Positions 32,565 to 42,198 of a stretch of 64,000 bases of DNA are shown one piece after another. The notes beneath the pieces are model-generated. The model had not been told where the DNA came from, did no database searches, and was given only the letters and a program-made list of their open reading frames with translations. A program made the translations under genes and the position numbers. How positions within the stretch are numbered: the first letter of the stretch is position 1; every line of letters begins with the position of its first letter. The stretch comes from Mycobacteriales bacterium (GTDB lineage: Bacteria; Actinomycetota; Actinomycetes; JAFAQI01): positions 1 through 64,000 of the forward strand of contig DATJSI010000002.1 in the NCBI GenBank assembly GCA_035504215.1. Reading direction: 5' to 3'.

Positions 32565-34055
32565 TCAGCCGGGTACGGCGACCAGCTCGTCGTCCGTGCT
32601 CTCGGCGGCCGGGCGACGCCGCGGCTTCATCGTCGCCTCGGCGTCCTGGTCGTTGATCTGCCAGGCGAGCGGCACGGCAAGCAACGCGATCACTCCGGCG
32701 ATACCGAATGCCCAGTGGAACGCGGCCAGGTTCGGCGCGGGATGCCCGCCTACCAGGTGCGTGACGCCGACGGTCGAGATGACCGTGGTGAGCAGGGCGA
32801 CGCCGAGCGCACCGCCCAGCTGGCGAGAGGTGTTGAACAGCATCGACGCCCGGCCGGTCGCCGCCGGCGGGATGGTGGCGAAGGCGGCGGCCTGCGACGG
32901 CACGAAGATATGGGACGCCGCGACACCCACGCCGAACATCACCAGCCGGATCACCCAGAGGTTGGTCGAGAAGCCGACGAGCGTCAGGCACGAGATCACG
33001 ACCGCGAGCGCGGTGAGGCCACCGGCCATGACCCGCCGCGGTCCGTAGTTCGCGTAGAGCCGGGTCGCCACCTGCGCGCCGGCCATGACGCCGAGCGCTT
33101 CGGGGAAGGTGCTGAGCCCGGAGCCGAGCGCGGACAGGCCGAGACCGTCCTGGAAGAACAGTGCGACGAGGTACAGGCTGCCGAGAAAACCCGCGGTCAT
33201 GATGAACATGACCCCGGTCGACGTACGGAACAGATGGTTGCCCACCAACCGCAGATCGATCATCGGCTGGCTGACCCGCAGCTCGTAGCGGATGAGCGCG
33301 GCGAGCAGAACCACGCCGACCGCGCCGAGGCCGAGGATCAGCGGCGATCCCCAGCCATGGTCGGGACCCTCGGACAGCGCGTACATCAGCGAGGCGAGCC
33401 CCGCGCCGGCGAGGACGAAGCCGCCGACGTCGAACCGCCCCGCGTCGGGCTCGCTGTGCTCGTGCAGGAACAGCAGACCGAAGACGAACGCGATCAGCCC
33501 GATCGGCACGTTGACGTAGAAGACCCACCGCCATGACACGTCCGTGACCAGCAGGCCGCCGAGCACCGGGCCGAGGGCCGGCGCGAACGCGGTGGGCACG
33601 ACGAGGATCCGTGACGCCCGCACCCGCTCGGCGGGTGGGAAGGTCCGGAACAGCATGGCCATCCCGACGGGGGTGAGCATGCCGCCGCCGACACCCTGGA
33701 GGATCCGGAACACGACCAGCTCGCCGAGGCTCTGGGACAGCCCGCAGAGCGCGGAGGCGATGGTGAAGATCGCGAGTGCGAGCAGGAAGATCCGCTTCAT
33801 CCCGTAGCGGTCACCGAGCCAGCCCGAAGCGGGGATGAACACCGCGAGGCTGACCAGGAAGCCGACGACGACACTGTCGATGTTCGCCGGGTTGACCGAG
33901 AAGTCACGCGCCAGCGTCGGAAGGGCGACGTTGACGATCGTGATGTCCATGATCGCCATGAACATCGCCATGACGAAGACGATGCTCACGGAGACTTTGG
34001 GATTCAGGCGATGAGCAAGCACAACAGTTGCCAACCCTAGAGCGGTGGGGAGCAT
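32565..34055 (-). CDS. MFS transporter, DHA2 (EmrB/QacA) drug-efflux family
   Basis: 496-residue membrane protein with about 14 helices. The DHA2 signature MDITIVNVALPTLARDF, the motif A loop GWLGDRYGMKRIF and motif C-like GPVLGGLL are present. Likely a proton-driven multidrug exporter. The start is uncertain: ATG 34055 has GGGAGG too close (about 1 nt), while GTG 34022 has AGGGTTGG at a better distance and would remove 11 residues. Not part of the syntenic block of M. tuberculosis, so it may be an insertion. Adjacent to, and co-directional with, nudC. Confidence 0.85.
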   Translation of the reverse strand: MLPTALGLATVVLAHRLNPKVSVSIVFVMAMFMAIMDITIVNVALPTLARDFSVNPANIDSVVVGFLVSLAVFIPASGWLGDRYGMKRIFLLALAIFTIASALCGLSQSLGELVVFRILQGVGGGMLTPVGMAMLFRTFPPAERVRASRILVVPTAFAPALGPVLGGLLVTDVSWRWVFYVNVPIGLIAFVFGLLFLHEHSEPDAGRFDVGGFVLAGAGLASLMYALSEGPDHGWGSPLILGLGAVGVVLLAALIRYELRVSQPMIDLRLVGNHLFRTSTGVMFIMTAGFLGSLYLVALFFQDGLGLSALGSGLSTFPEALGVMAGAQVATRLYANYGPRRVMAGGLTALAVVISCLTLVGFSTNLWVIRLVMFGVGVAASHIFVPSQAAAFATIPPAATGRASMLFNTSRQLGGALGVALLTTVISTVGVTHLVGGHPAPNLAAFHWAFGIAGVIALLAVPLAWQINDQDAEATMKPRRRPAAESTDDELVAVPG

Positions 34056-34098
34056 TCCTCCCAGCGGGTTTCGGGCAGGTGAACAGTGCTGGGCCGCG

Positions 34099-34956
34099 CT
34101 AGCCGCGCTCCAGCCACCCGGTGATCAACCAGTGCGCGATCGACGCCGAGCCCGGCATCCGGCCCTCGCCGCGCTCCAGCTCCTCCCGCGTGAACCAGCG
34201 CACGTCCTCGAGCTCGCCGTCGAGCGAGCGCACCTCGCCGCCGACCACCCGCGCCTCGAAGCCGAGCATCAGTGAGGCTGGAAACGGCCACGGCTGGCTC
34301 GCGCGGTAGACCACGTCGTCGACCGTCACGCCGGTCTCCTCGAAGACCTCCCGATGAACGGCCGCCTCGGCCGATTCCCCCGACTCGACGAAGCCCGCGA
34401 TCGTCGAGTACCGGCCGGCCGGCCAGACCGGCTGCCGGCCGAGCAGTGCGCGGTCCGCGCCGTCGTGCAGCAGCACGATGACCGCCGGGTCGGTGCGCGG
34501 GAAGTGCTGGGACCCGTCGACATCGCAACGGCGCGACCAACCGGCCTGGATCACACGGGTCGGCGAGCCGCAGCGCGGACAGTGCGTGTGGGTGGCATGC
34601 CAGTTGGTGAGGGCGACCAGGGTCACGAGCAGGCCGGCGTCACGATCGCTCAGTGCCGATCCGGCTTCCCGCAGCCCCAGCGCTCTGGCGCCCAGCTTGC
34701 GTGGCAGCTCCCCCAAGGTCCCCCAGACCGCAACCCCGTCGTCGTCGACGCCGAGCAGCAACCGGTCGCCGGCCACCTCGCCCGGCTCGACCAGGACCAG
34801 CGAAGGCCCGGCGTCGTCGATCGAGACGTGGCCTTCGGCGTCGAGAACGAGCAGGCGGCCGTGCTCCCACGCCGTCGCCAGCCACGCGTCGTCGTCCCGC
34901 CTGATCGCCGCGCGGTCGATCGCCGTGCGCGACAACGTCGGTACGGCGGACACCAC
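34099..34956 (-). CDS. nudC: NADH/NAD-cap pyrophosphatase NudC
   Basis: 285-residue Nudix hydrolase that splits NADH (and NAD caps on RNA) to NMNH and AMP. Zinc-ribbon region HCPRCG ... RRCDVDGSQH; only three Cys are visible and the fourth position may be filled by His. The Nudix box GFVESGESAEAAVHREVFEETGV and the NudC-specific SQPWPFPASLM are intact. GTG start; TAGGGT exactly 6 nt upstream gives a leaderless signature. Confidence 0.9.
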   Translation of the reverse strand: MVSAVPTLSRTAIDRAAIRRDDDAWLATAWEHGRLLVLDAEGHVSIDDAGPSLVLVEPGEVAGDRLLLGVDDDGVAVWGTLGELPRKLGARALGLREAGSALSDRDAGLLVTLVALTNWHATHTHCPRCGSPTRVIQAGWSRRCDVDGSQHFPRTDPAVIVLLHDGADRALLGRQPVWPAGRYSTIAGFVESGESAEAAVHREVFEETGVTVDDVVYRASQPWPFPASLMLGFEARVVGGEVRSLDGELEDVRWFTREELERGEGRMPGSASIAHWLITGWLERG

Positions 34957-35014
34957 CCCGCCACCCTAGAGATCGCGGCAGCGCCGCGGCGCGCGGTCCT
35001 GGGCCTGTTCGGTG

Positions 35015-38000
35015 TCAGGCGGTGAGCAGAGCCGCCAGCTGGTCACGGTCGAGCAGCCGCTGCGGGCGCTTCACCTCGCCGGTACGGACGTAGAGGAACC
35101 CGGCCCGGACCAACTCCGGATCGACGCCGGCGAGATCGGCCCACGCCAGCCGGTAGATCGTGAGCTGCAGCGAAGCGGCCGCGAAGTCCCTCGGCACCGC
35201 GCCGGTCTTGTAGTCGATGACGTCGTACCCGCCGTCCTCGTCGCGGTAGACCGCATCGATCCGACCGCGCACCAGCCGCCCGCCGACGACCGTCTCGAAC
35301 CGTGCCTCGACCGCCACCGGGCGCCGCTCGCCCCAGCCGTCGGCGAGGAACCGGTCCTGCAGCTCGGCCAGCTCGGCGTCGGACAGGTCGGCGTCCTCGG
35401 CGCCCGGGAGGTCGTCCGGCTCGAGCAAGGGGGCGGCGCCATAGAGCGCTTCGACCCAGCGGTGGAACCGCGAGCCGCGCTTGGCCTGCACGACCGGTCG
35501 GGCCGGCAGCGGCCGGGCGAGTGAGGCGGCGAAGGCGTCCGGATCCTGCGCCAGCGCCACCACCTGGCTGGTGGTCAGCCGAGCCGGCAACGCCACGTCG
35601 ATCGTCGTACGACGGCGGCGGCGGATCTCCTCGACCAGCAGGTCAGCGTCGCGGCGCCAGCCCTCGGCGGTAACCAACGCCGTGCCGGCCAGGTCCGGCC
35701 GGTTCGTCACGACCGCTGAGGAGACCATGGCCGCGGCGGCGCGGCGGTGCTCGAGCCGGGCTGCGTCGGGCGCGACCGGCCACGGCACATCGTCGCGCGA
35801 CGCTTCGACCAGCTCGTTGACGGCTTCCTCGTCGGGGTCCTCGCACCAGTCGTCGATGCGCACCGTCGGCGCGCCGAGCGAGCTCACCTCTTCGAGGAAC
35901 ACCGATGGCGTCATCCGCTCGCGCCGGGTCTCGCTCCAGACGTAGCCGGACAGCCACAGCTGGTGGCGGGCGCGCGTCATCGCGACATACGCCAGCCGGC
36001 GTTCCTCGGCGGCAGCGTCCGCGCCGCAGGCATCCTTGAAGGCGTCGAGGTCCGGCGTGGCGTAGCCGGTGAGGCTCGGCAAGTCGACCCAGTCCCCGCG
36101 GCAGCGAAACGGCAGGACATGGGCGGCAGTCGTCCACGCGCGCCGGCCGCGGTCCGACGGGAAGACGCGATGAACCAGGCCCGGGATCGCGACCGCGTCC
36201 CATTCGAGGCCCTTGGCGGCATGGACGGTCATGAGCTTGACGGTGTCGGCGTCCGAGCCGGACGCGACGTCGAGGCCATCCTCGTTCTCCGCCGCGGCGC
36301 GCAGGAAGGCAAGGAAGGCGCCAAGGTCGGACTCGCCTTCCAGCCCGCTGAAGTGAGCCGCGACGTCGAGAAAGGAATGCACGTTGGCCAGGCGGGCGAG
36401 TGCGAGCGCGGGGTCGGCCGCCTCGATCTCGACCTCCAGCCCGCTGCCACGCACGACCTCCGCGATCACGTCGACGATCGGCTGCCCGGCCAGCGTCCGC
36501 AGCCGGCGGATCTCCCCCACGAACCGGGCCAGCCGCTCGCGAGCCTCCTCGGACAGCGCGGCTGGTCCCGGCGACTCGGCGGCCTCGAGGAGCGACGGCA
36601 CCTCGACCGGGTCCACCGAGGCGGTCGCGGCTTCGAGCGCCTCCTCGAGGTGTCCCGCAACCGCCTGCTCGTCGGCCACCTCGGAGCCGGCGCTCGGGTC
36701 GCTCGCCCTCGGCTCGCCGCCGGCCGGCTCGGCAGCGCTGGTCGCGGGCTCGGCGACCGGGCCGATCGGCCGCAGCCGGGCCAGGTAGCCGGCGCGCGCA
36801 CCGAGCGCGGCGAGGTCGCGCACCCCGATCCGCCACCGCGGACCGGTGAGCAGCCGCACCGCGGCGGCGTTCGCGGTGACGTCCTGCAGCAGGGCCAGTA
36901 CGGAGACGATGTCGCTGACCTCGGGCATGGCGAGCAGGCCGCCGAGCCCGACCACCTCGACCGGGATGTCGCGCTCGACCATCGCGCGATGCAGTCGGGC
37001 AAAGTCCATCCGCCGCCGCGCGAGGACGGCGATCTCGCCGTACCGCGTGCCGGCGGCGTGCGCCGCAACGATCCGGGCCGCCAAGCCGTTCGCCTCATCG
37101 AGTGCAGTCAGCGGCCGGCTCACGACCACCTCCCCCGCGTCCGCAGCGCCACGACGCGGCCGCAGGCGCAGCCCGTCGGCGACGGCACCGCGCTCGGCGA
37201 GCGCCTGCGCGAGTGGCTCGGCGATCCGGTTGGCCGCGTCGAGAATCCGGCCGTCGCAGCGGAAGCTGGTAGCCAGGGTGAGGCGCTCGCGGGGCTGATC
37301 GCCGGCGCGGGTCGGGAAGTGCTCGTCGAAGCGGGTGATGTTGCTCAGCGACGCCCCGCGCCATCCGTAGATGGACTGGTTCGCGTCACCCACCGCCGTC
37401 ACAGGATGGCCGTCGCCGAACAGCGCGCTCAGCAGGATCCGTTGTGCGACGCCGGTGTCCTGGTACTCGTCGAGCACGACGACGGAGAACCGCTGCCGCT
37501 CGAGGGCGATCACCTCGGGCGCCGCCTCGACGATCCGGCAGGCGAGCGCGACCTGGTCGCCGAAGTCGATCAGGTCGAGCCGGCTCTTCTCCTCGTCGTA
37601 GGCCGCCACGAGACCGAGCAGCTCATCACGGGCCAGGGTGTGCTCCACGATGTCCCGCGCACCCTTGACCGTCTTCGGAATCGCGGCGATCTCTTTGCGC
37701 ACCCGCTCATCGTGGTTGCGGATCTCGTCCGCGGACGCCAGATGATCGGCCATGTCGGCGGCGAGTGCGACGACGAGGTTCGCGACGTAGGCGGTGGTCC
37801 AGTTCAGGTGCGAGAACGGGCCAGGCGCCCTGGTCGCGACCCGCATCGCGAGCTGCCACTGCACGGCCTCGGACATGAGCGTCGCCCCCGGCTCCCGCCC
37901 GATGCGCAACGCATGGTCGCGGACCAGTGTGGCGGCGTACGAGTGGTAGGTCGCAACGGTCGGCTCGTCGTCGTAGGAGTCGATGTCGTGGGTGAGCGGC

Positions 38001-38293
38001 AGGTCGAGACGCCGCGGGAGCCGGGCCAGGCATCGTCGCACCCGCTCGGCCAGCTCGCCCGCCGCCTTGTTGGTGAAGGTGAGCCCCAGGATCTGCGCGG
38101 GCGGCACCTTGTGGAAGGCAACCGCGTGCACCACCCGCGCGGCCATCACCATCGTCTTGCCGGAGCCGGCGCCGGCAGTGACGAGCTGCGGCGTCAGCGG
38201 CGCGGTGATGCAGGCCAGCTGCTCGGCGGTGAAGTCCACCGCGAGCAGCTCGCGCAGGTAATCGCCGGACGCGTCCGGCTGCCAGCCGGTCAC
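35015..38293 (-). CDS. adnB: AdnB subunit of the AdnAB helicase-nuclease
   Basis: 1092-residue SF1 helicase fused to a RecB-type nuclease. N-terminal motor: Walker A TAGAGSGKT, DEYQDTGVAQR, GDANQSIYGWRGAS, VHAAKGLEWDAVAIPGL and VAMTRARHQLWLSG. C-terminal nuclease domain (about 960-1090) with RGRIDAVY and the catalytic DVIDYKTGAVP. With AdnA it resects double-strand breaks in mycobacteria. GTG at 38293 overlaps the adnA stop (GTGA); the longer open frame reaches into adnA. Length matches known AdnB (about 1095). Confidence 0.92.
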   Translation of the reverse strand: MTGWQPDASGDYLRELLAVDFTAEQLACITAPLTPQLVTAGAGSGKTMVMAARVVHAVAFHKVPPAQILGLTFTNKAAGELAERVRRCLARLPRRLDLPLTHDIDSYDDEPTVATYHSYAATLVRDHALRIGREPGATLMSEAVQWQLAMRVATRAPGPFSHLNWTTAYVANLVVALAADMADHLASADEIRNHDERVRKEIAAIPKTVKGARDIVEHTLARDELLGLVAAYDEEKSRLDLIDFGDQVALACRIVEAAPEVIALERQRFSVVVLDEYQDTGVAQRILLSALFGDGHPVTAVGDANQSIYGWRGASLSNITRFDEHFPTRAGDQPRERLTLATSFRCDGRILDAANRIAEPLAQALAERGAVADGLRLRPRRGAADAGEVVVSRPLTALDEANGLAARIVAAHAAGTRYGEIAVLARRRMDFARLHRAMVERDIPVEVVGLGGLLAMPEVSDIVSVLALLQDVTANAAAVRLLTGPRWRIGVRDLAALGARAGYLARLRPIGPVAEPATSAAEPAGGEPRASDPSAGSEVADEQAVAGHLEEALEAATASVDPVEVPSLLEAAESPGPAALSEEARERLARFVGEIRRLRTLAGQPIVDVIAEVVRGSGLEVEIEAADPALALARLANVHSFLDVAAHFSGLEGESDLGAFLAFLRAAAENEDGLDVASGSDADTVKLMTVHAAKGLEWDAVAIPGLVHRVFPSDRGRRAWTTAAHVLPFRCRGDWVDLPSLTGYATPDLDAFKDACGADAAAEERRLAYVAMTRARHQLWLSGYVWSETRRERMTPSVFLEEVSSLGAPTVRIDDWCEDPDEEAVNELVEASRDDVPWPVAPDAARLEHRRAAAAMVSSAVVTNRPDLAGTALVTAEGWRRDADLLVEEIRRRRRTTIDVALPARLTTSQVVALAQDPDAFAASLARPLPARPVVQAKRGSRFHRWVEALYGAAPLLEPDDLPGAEDADLSDAELAELQDRFLADGWGERRPVAVEARFETVVGGRLVRGRIDAVYRDEDGGYDVIDYKTGAVPRDFAAASLQLTIYRLAWADLAGVDPELVRAGFLYVRTGEVKRPQRLLDRDQLAALLTA

Positions 38294-41200
38294 GTCACGA
38301 CCTGCCCGCCCTCGTCCTGCGCCGGGCAGGAGGTCTTGAACCGGCAGCGCCGGCACGCCTCACTCGGCCGGGCCGGGAACGTCTCGGTGCGAATGCCCTC
38401 GGCGATCCCGCCGATCATCTCCTCGACCCACACATCGCCGGGCTCCAGCGCATCCTGATGCTGGACGCGCGCGTCGCCCCGCAACGCGTCCCGCAGCTGC
38501 AACAGCTCGGCACCGCCAGGAGTGCTGGACCAGTCCGCGAAAGCACCGCCGCGCACCGCGAGCTGGTAGACCCCGAGCTGCGGATCGGTGGCAACCTCGC
38601 CCTTGGGCGGAGCGTGCTTGCCGGTCTTCAGGTCGACGACCACCATGCGGCCCTCGTCGTCGAGCTCGATCCGGTCCGCGCGCCCGTGAATGACGATGTC
38701 GTCCCCGATGGGTACGTCGAATCCCTGCTCGGCGGCGACGCAACGCCGCGGGTCCTGCTCATGCCAGGCGAGGAACCGCGTCAATGCCGCTTCGGCTTCG
38801 ATCCGGTCGCGCGCGGCCTGCCAGCGAGCGTCGTACGGAAGCTGCGACCAGACCTCGTCCAGCCGGGCAAGCAAGGCGTCGAGCTCGGGCGGCAGCTCAC
38901 CGACCACGACCGCCTCCGCGAGGGCGTGGACGATCGACCCGAATCCCTGCGCCGTGGAGGTCGACTCCTTCGCCTTCACCTCGCGATCGAGGAACCACTC
39001 GCGCGGGCAGCGGGTGAACGCCGACGCCGCCGAGCCGGACAGGTCGATGGGGCGGTCAGCCGGTCGGACCGGGACCGCACCGGAGGTGAGGTCGGCCAGC
39101 CCCCACCAGCTCGACGGGGCGGCCGCCGGGACCAGCGGGACGCCGTCGTCGTCGACCGCTGCGGCGAGCTCGGCCAGGCATCTCGCCGCCTCGCGGCGAA
39201 GCGCATCGTCGCTCCCGGGATCCTCCAGGCAACGCCGCAGCCGGGCCACGAGCGAGCCGGACGACAGCACATTGGTCTGCGCCGGAAGCACCGGCGGCGC
39301 CTCGAGGCCGGTCTCGTCAAGGAAGCGTGACGGCCGCTCGCTGAGATCGTCGGTGCCCGACGTCGCGGTCAACACCAGCCGCTGGCGGGCCCGCGTGACG
39401 GCGACATAGAACAGCCGACGCTCATCGACCAGCAGCGCCGTCGATGACGCGGGATCGCGCGGACCGGACCGGTCCAGCGCATCTGCGTCGAGCAACGAGC
39501 CGCGCCGGCGCAGGTCGGGCCAGACTCCTTCCTGCAGGTCCGCAACGACGACGAAGTCCCACTCGAGGCCCTTGGCGCGGTGCGCCGTGAGCAGCCGGAC
39601 CGAGCCGGGAGCACCGGCCTTCTCCTCGTACGGCGCCGCGGGGATGTCCTGCGCCACGACCTCCTCGAGCAGCGCACCGACCGTGGCTCGCGGCTGGCGG
39701 TCCTCGAGCCGGGCGGCGGTGTCGAACAGCGCGAGCACGGCGTCGAGGTCGCGATCCGCGGCGCGCCCGGTCGCGTCCGGCGCCAGCGCCGCAGCTGACA
39801 GCCGGCGGGCCCAGTCGGAGCCGTCCCAGAGCTCCCACAGCACCTCGGCAGGTGTCCCGCCGGCCGACGCGACCCGCTCGGCCTCAGCGAGCAGCGAGGT
39901 CAGCCGGCGGACCGGCGCGGCGACCCAGTCCTCGACCGCGTCGAGGTCCTTCGGGTCGTCGACCAGGTCACAGATGAGGACCGCGGACGGCCGGACCGCT
40001 TCACCACCGGCGCGGGCGAGGACGCGCAACCGGCGACCGAGGGCCCGCAGCTGCGCGGGCGTCGCTCCGCCGAGCGGCGACATCAGCAAGGTGCGCACCG
40101 CGTCGGGATCGAGCCGTCGGCGTCGCAGCTGAGCCGGCCGGCTGCGATCCGCCACGATCTCGAGCGCGCGCAGCAGAGGCGCGACCGCAGGGTCACGCGA
40201 CAGCAGCAGCTCGTCCGCAGCGACCGACACGGGAACGCCCGAAGCGACCAGCGCGCGGCGCACCACCGGAATGCTGCGGGCACCGGACCGGACGAGCACG
40301 GCCATCTGCGACCACGGAACCTCGTCGATCAGGTGCGCCCGACGAAGCAGGTCGGCGATGCCGCTGACCTGTGCTCCGACGGAGGAATACAACCGGATCT
40401 CCGGCGGGATCAGGCTGACCGGCCCGGCCGGCTGCAGCCCACGATGCGCGGCGCGCTGGCTGCCCAGCCGACCGAGCGGGATCCGCTCGGCCACCGTTCG
40501 CGAGAGTCGGACAAGGTCCGGGCCCGAGCGCCGGCACACGCCGAGCGTCATGACCTGCGCTGGCGTCTCGTCCGCGTTACGGAACCGGTCGGGGAAGTCG
40601 ATGATCCCGCTGACGTCGGCACCGCGGAAGCCGTAGATGGACTGGTCGGGATCGCCGACGACGACGAGCAGCCGCCCATCCCCTACGATCCGCCCGAGCA
40701 GCTGCTCCTGCGACGGGTCGGTGTCCTGGTACTCATCGACGTAGACGGCACTGAACCGCGTGCACACCTCGCGTGCACCTGTGTCGAGCAGGTCGATGGC
40801 GCGCGAGATCAGGCCGGCGTAGTCGACCTCTTCGCGAATCGCGAGCACGTCGAGGTATTCGTCCATGAACGTGCCGGCAGCGACCCACTCGGGTCGGTCG
40901 TGCTCCGCTCCGAGCCGGCGCACAGCCGGCCCGTCGAGACCACGTTCGCGGGCACGGTCGAGCAGGTCGGAGACCTCACGGGCGAACCCCCGCAGCCGCA
41001 GGGCGGGTGCGAAGCGGGCCGGCCAGCGGGTGGTGCCTTCGCCCTCGGCATTGCCGGCCAGCAGCTGATGCACGCGCAGGTCGCGCTCGGCGCCGGACAG
41101 CAGTCGCGGCAGCCGACCCGAGTCCGTGCCGCCGTAGTCGCGCAGCAGCGCGTAGCAGAAGCTGTGAAAGGTCGATGCCGCCGGCTCGGCCGTGGTCGCG

Positions 41201-41481
41201 CCGATCCGCGTGGCGATCCGTCCGCGCAGCTCGTCCGCGGCCTTGCGGCTGAAGGTCAGGACGAGCACCTGATCCTGCGACGCACCCTCCTCGACCCGGC
41301 GTACGACGGACTCCACCAGGGTGGTCGTCTTGCCGGTGCCCGGGCCGGCCAGGACGAGCAGGGGTCCCCGGTCGTGCTCGACAACCGCACGCTGTGACGG
41401 ATCGAGCGCAGGGGGCTGCACGGGTGCGACCGGAGGTCGCACCAGGCGGTAGGTGACAGCGCTCGGCACGGCGTCGATCAC
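38290..41481 (-). CDS. adnA: AdnA subunit of the AdnAB helicase-nuclease
   Basis: 1063-residue SF1 helicase-nuclease. Walker A AGPGTGKTTTL (45-55), VYVDEYQDTDPSQ, GDPDQSIYGFRGAD, LTAHRAKGLEWDFVVVADLQ and VAVTRARQRLVL form the motor. The C-terminal RecB-like nuclease has HGRADRIE and VVDLKTGKHAPP; Cys in FTRCPREWFLDRE together with CRRCRFKTSC near the C-terminus are the iron-sulfur ligands. Acts with AdnB in break end-processing. GTG start. The gene pair order is the same as Rv3202c-Rv3201c. Confidence 0.92.
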   Translation of the reverse strand: MIDAVPSAVTYRLVRPPVAPVQPPALDPSQRAVVEHDRGPLLVLAGPGTGKTTTLVESVVRRVEEGASQDQVLVLTFSRKAADELRGRIATRIGATTAEPAASTFHSFCYALLRDYGGTDSGRLPRLLSGAERDLRVHQLLAGNAEGEGTTRWPARFAPALRLRGFAREVSDLLDRARERGLDGPAVRRLGAEHDRPEWVAAGTFMDEYLDVLAIREEVDYAGLISRAIDLLDTGAREVCTRFSAVYVDEYQDTDPSQEQLLGRIVGDGRLLVVVGDPDQSIYGFRGADVSGIIDFPDRFRNADETPAQVMTLGVCRRSGPDLVRLSRTVAERIPLGRLGSQRAAHRGLQPAGPVSLIPPEIRLYSSVGAQVSGIADLLRRAHLIDEVPWSQMAVLVRSGARSIPVVRRALVASGVPVSVAADELLLSRDPAVAPLLRALEIVADRSRPAQLRRRRLDPDAVRTLLMSPLGGATPAQLRALGRRLRVLARAGGEAVRPSAVLICDLVDDPKDLDAVEDWVAAPVRRLTSLLAEAERVASAGGTPAEVLWELWDGSDWARRLSAAALAPDATGRAADRDLDAVLALFDTAARLEDRQPRATVGALLEEVVAQDIPAAPYEEKAGAPGSVRLLTAHRAKGLEWDFVVVADLQEGVWPDLRRRGSLLDADALDRSGPRDPASSTALLVDERRLFYVAVTRARQRLVLTATSGTDDLSERPSRFLDETGLEAPPVLPAQTNVLSSGSLVARLRRCLEDPGSDDALRREAARCLAELAAAVDDDGVPLVPAAAPSSWWGLADLTSGAVPVRPADRPIDLSGSAASAFTRCPREWFLDREVKAKESTSTAQGFGSIVHALAEAVVVGELPPELDALLARLDEVWSQLPYDARWQAARDRIEAEAALTRFLAWHEQDPRRCVAAEQGFDVPIGDDIVIHGRADRIELDDEGRMVVVDLKTGKHAPPKGEVATDPQLGVYQLAVRGGAFADWSSTPGGAELLQLRDALRGDARVQHQDALEPGDVWVEEMIGGIAEGIRTETFPARPSEACRRCRFKTSCPAQDEGGQVVT

Positions 41482-41509
41482 AGCATGCCGGTGTGACGGC
41501 CGCGGCTGA

Positions 41510-41872
41510 TCAGTCGTCGCGGTGCACGATGTCCGGAGCGAAGGCGGGCAGGCAGACCGCGATGTAGTCGGCGCCCTCGGGGCCGGGGGTCGAGTAGCGG
41601 ACCCATTCGCCGGCCTTGGTGTGCGCGGCCTGGCCGGCCGCGACGTCCAACTGGCCGCCCTCGTACTCGATGACGATCGCGCCGCGCAGGACGACGGTGA
41701 ACTCGTCGAACTCGGGTCGCTGCCCCGGCTCGGCCCAGCCGCCGGGGCTGGTCATGTGGGCCACACTGATCCGGTCCTCGCCGGTCGCGACCCGGCCGAT
41801 GTGCTCGCGGATCGTCTTCGGCGGGTGCCCCGCCGCCTCGATGATCATCGGCTGTGCGATCAGCTCAGGCAC
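41510..41872 (-). CDS. Cupin-domain protein
   Basis: 120-residue single-cupin protein; cupin motif 1-like GGWAEPGQRPEFDEFTVVLRG and motif 2-like region around GQAAHTKAGEWVRY. One His per motif is missing compared with the standard set, so metal binding is uncertain. It may be a small-molecule binding protein or isomerase. The GTG start lies 8 nt inside the 3' end of the alkyltransferase-like gene, suggesting one operon. Confidence 0.78.
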   Translation of the reverse strand: MPELIAQPMIIEAAGHPPKTIREHIGRVATGEDRISVAHMTSPGGWAEPGQRPEFDEFTVVLRGAIVIEYEGGQLDVAAGQAAHTKAGEWVRYSTPGPEGADYIAVCLPAFAPDIVHRDD

Positions 41873-42176
41873 GTGCCTTGCTCCTCACTGCTCGCCCGTC
41901 CCAGCGGGCGAGCGCCATGTCGACGCGGCCGTCGCGCATCGGCACGTTCTCCTCGCGCAACAGCTCCATCTGGTGCTCCGACTTGTGCGTTGCACACGAT
42001 CCGTCGTTGCGCAAAACGCGATGCCACGGCACTTCCCCGCCGTACCTCGCCATGACTGTCCCGACCGCCCGCCCGGAGCCCTTGCCGACCAGCTCCGCGA
42101 CGTCGCTGTAGGACAGCACGCGACCTTCCGGGATCTTGTCTACGGCGTCGAGGACCGCGAGCGTGAACGGCGTCAC
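41865..42176 (-). CDS. Alkyltransferase-like (ATL) DNA repair protein
   Basis: 103-residue DNA-binding domain of the O6-alkylguanine transferase family. The helix-turn-helix (LSYSDVAELVG) and the ARYGGEVPWHRVLRNDG segment are present, but the acceptor Cys of PCHRV is replaced by Trp51 (PWHRVL), which defines ATLs. ATLs cannot dealkylate; they flip the damaged base and hand the site to nucleotide-excision repair. Its position beside adnA matches Rv3204. GTG start with TAGCCT exactly 6 nt upstream (leaderless). Confidence 0.88.
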   Translation of the reverse strand: MTPFTLAVLDAVDKIPEGRVLSYSDVAELVGKGSGRAVGTVMARYGGEVPWHRVLRNDGSCATHKSEHQMELLREENVPMRDGRVDMALARWDGRAVRSKARA

Positions 42177-42182
42177 GCTAGG

Positions 42183-42192
42183 AGGCTAACGT
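42183..42192. promoter_or_regulatory. Overlapping divergent -10 elements
   Basis: The 22-nt gap between the divergent ATL and epimerase genes holds TAGCCT on the minus strand (42188-42183) and TAACGT on the plus strand (42187-42192), each exactly 6 nt from its GTG start codon. The two elements share the TA at 42187-42188, so polymerase can occupy only one at a time. Confidence 0.6.
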
Positions 42193-42198
42193 CGGCTC

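Noticed and set aside
35747-38458. 903-codon open frame opposite adnB
   Set aside because: It is antisense to a well-supported helicase-nuclease, lacks domain motifs, and consists of low-complexity Arg/Gly/Asp-rich sequence.
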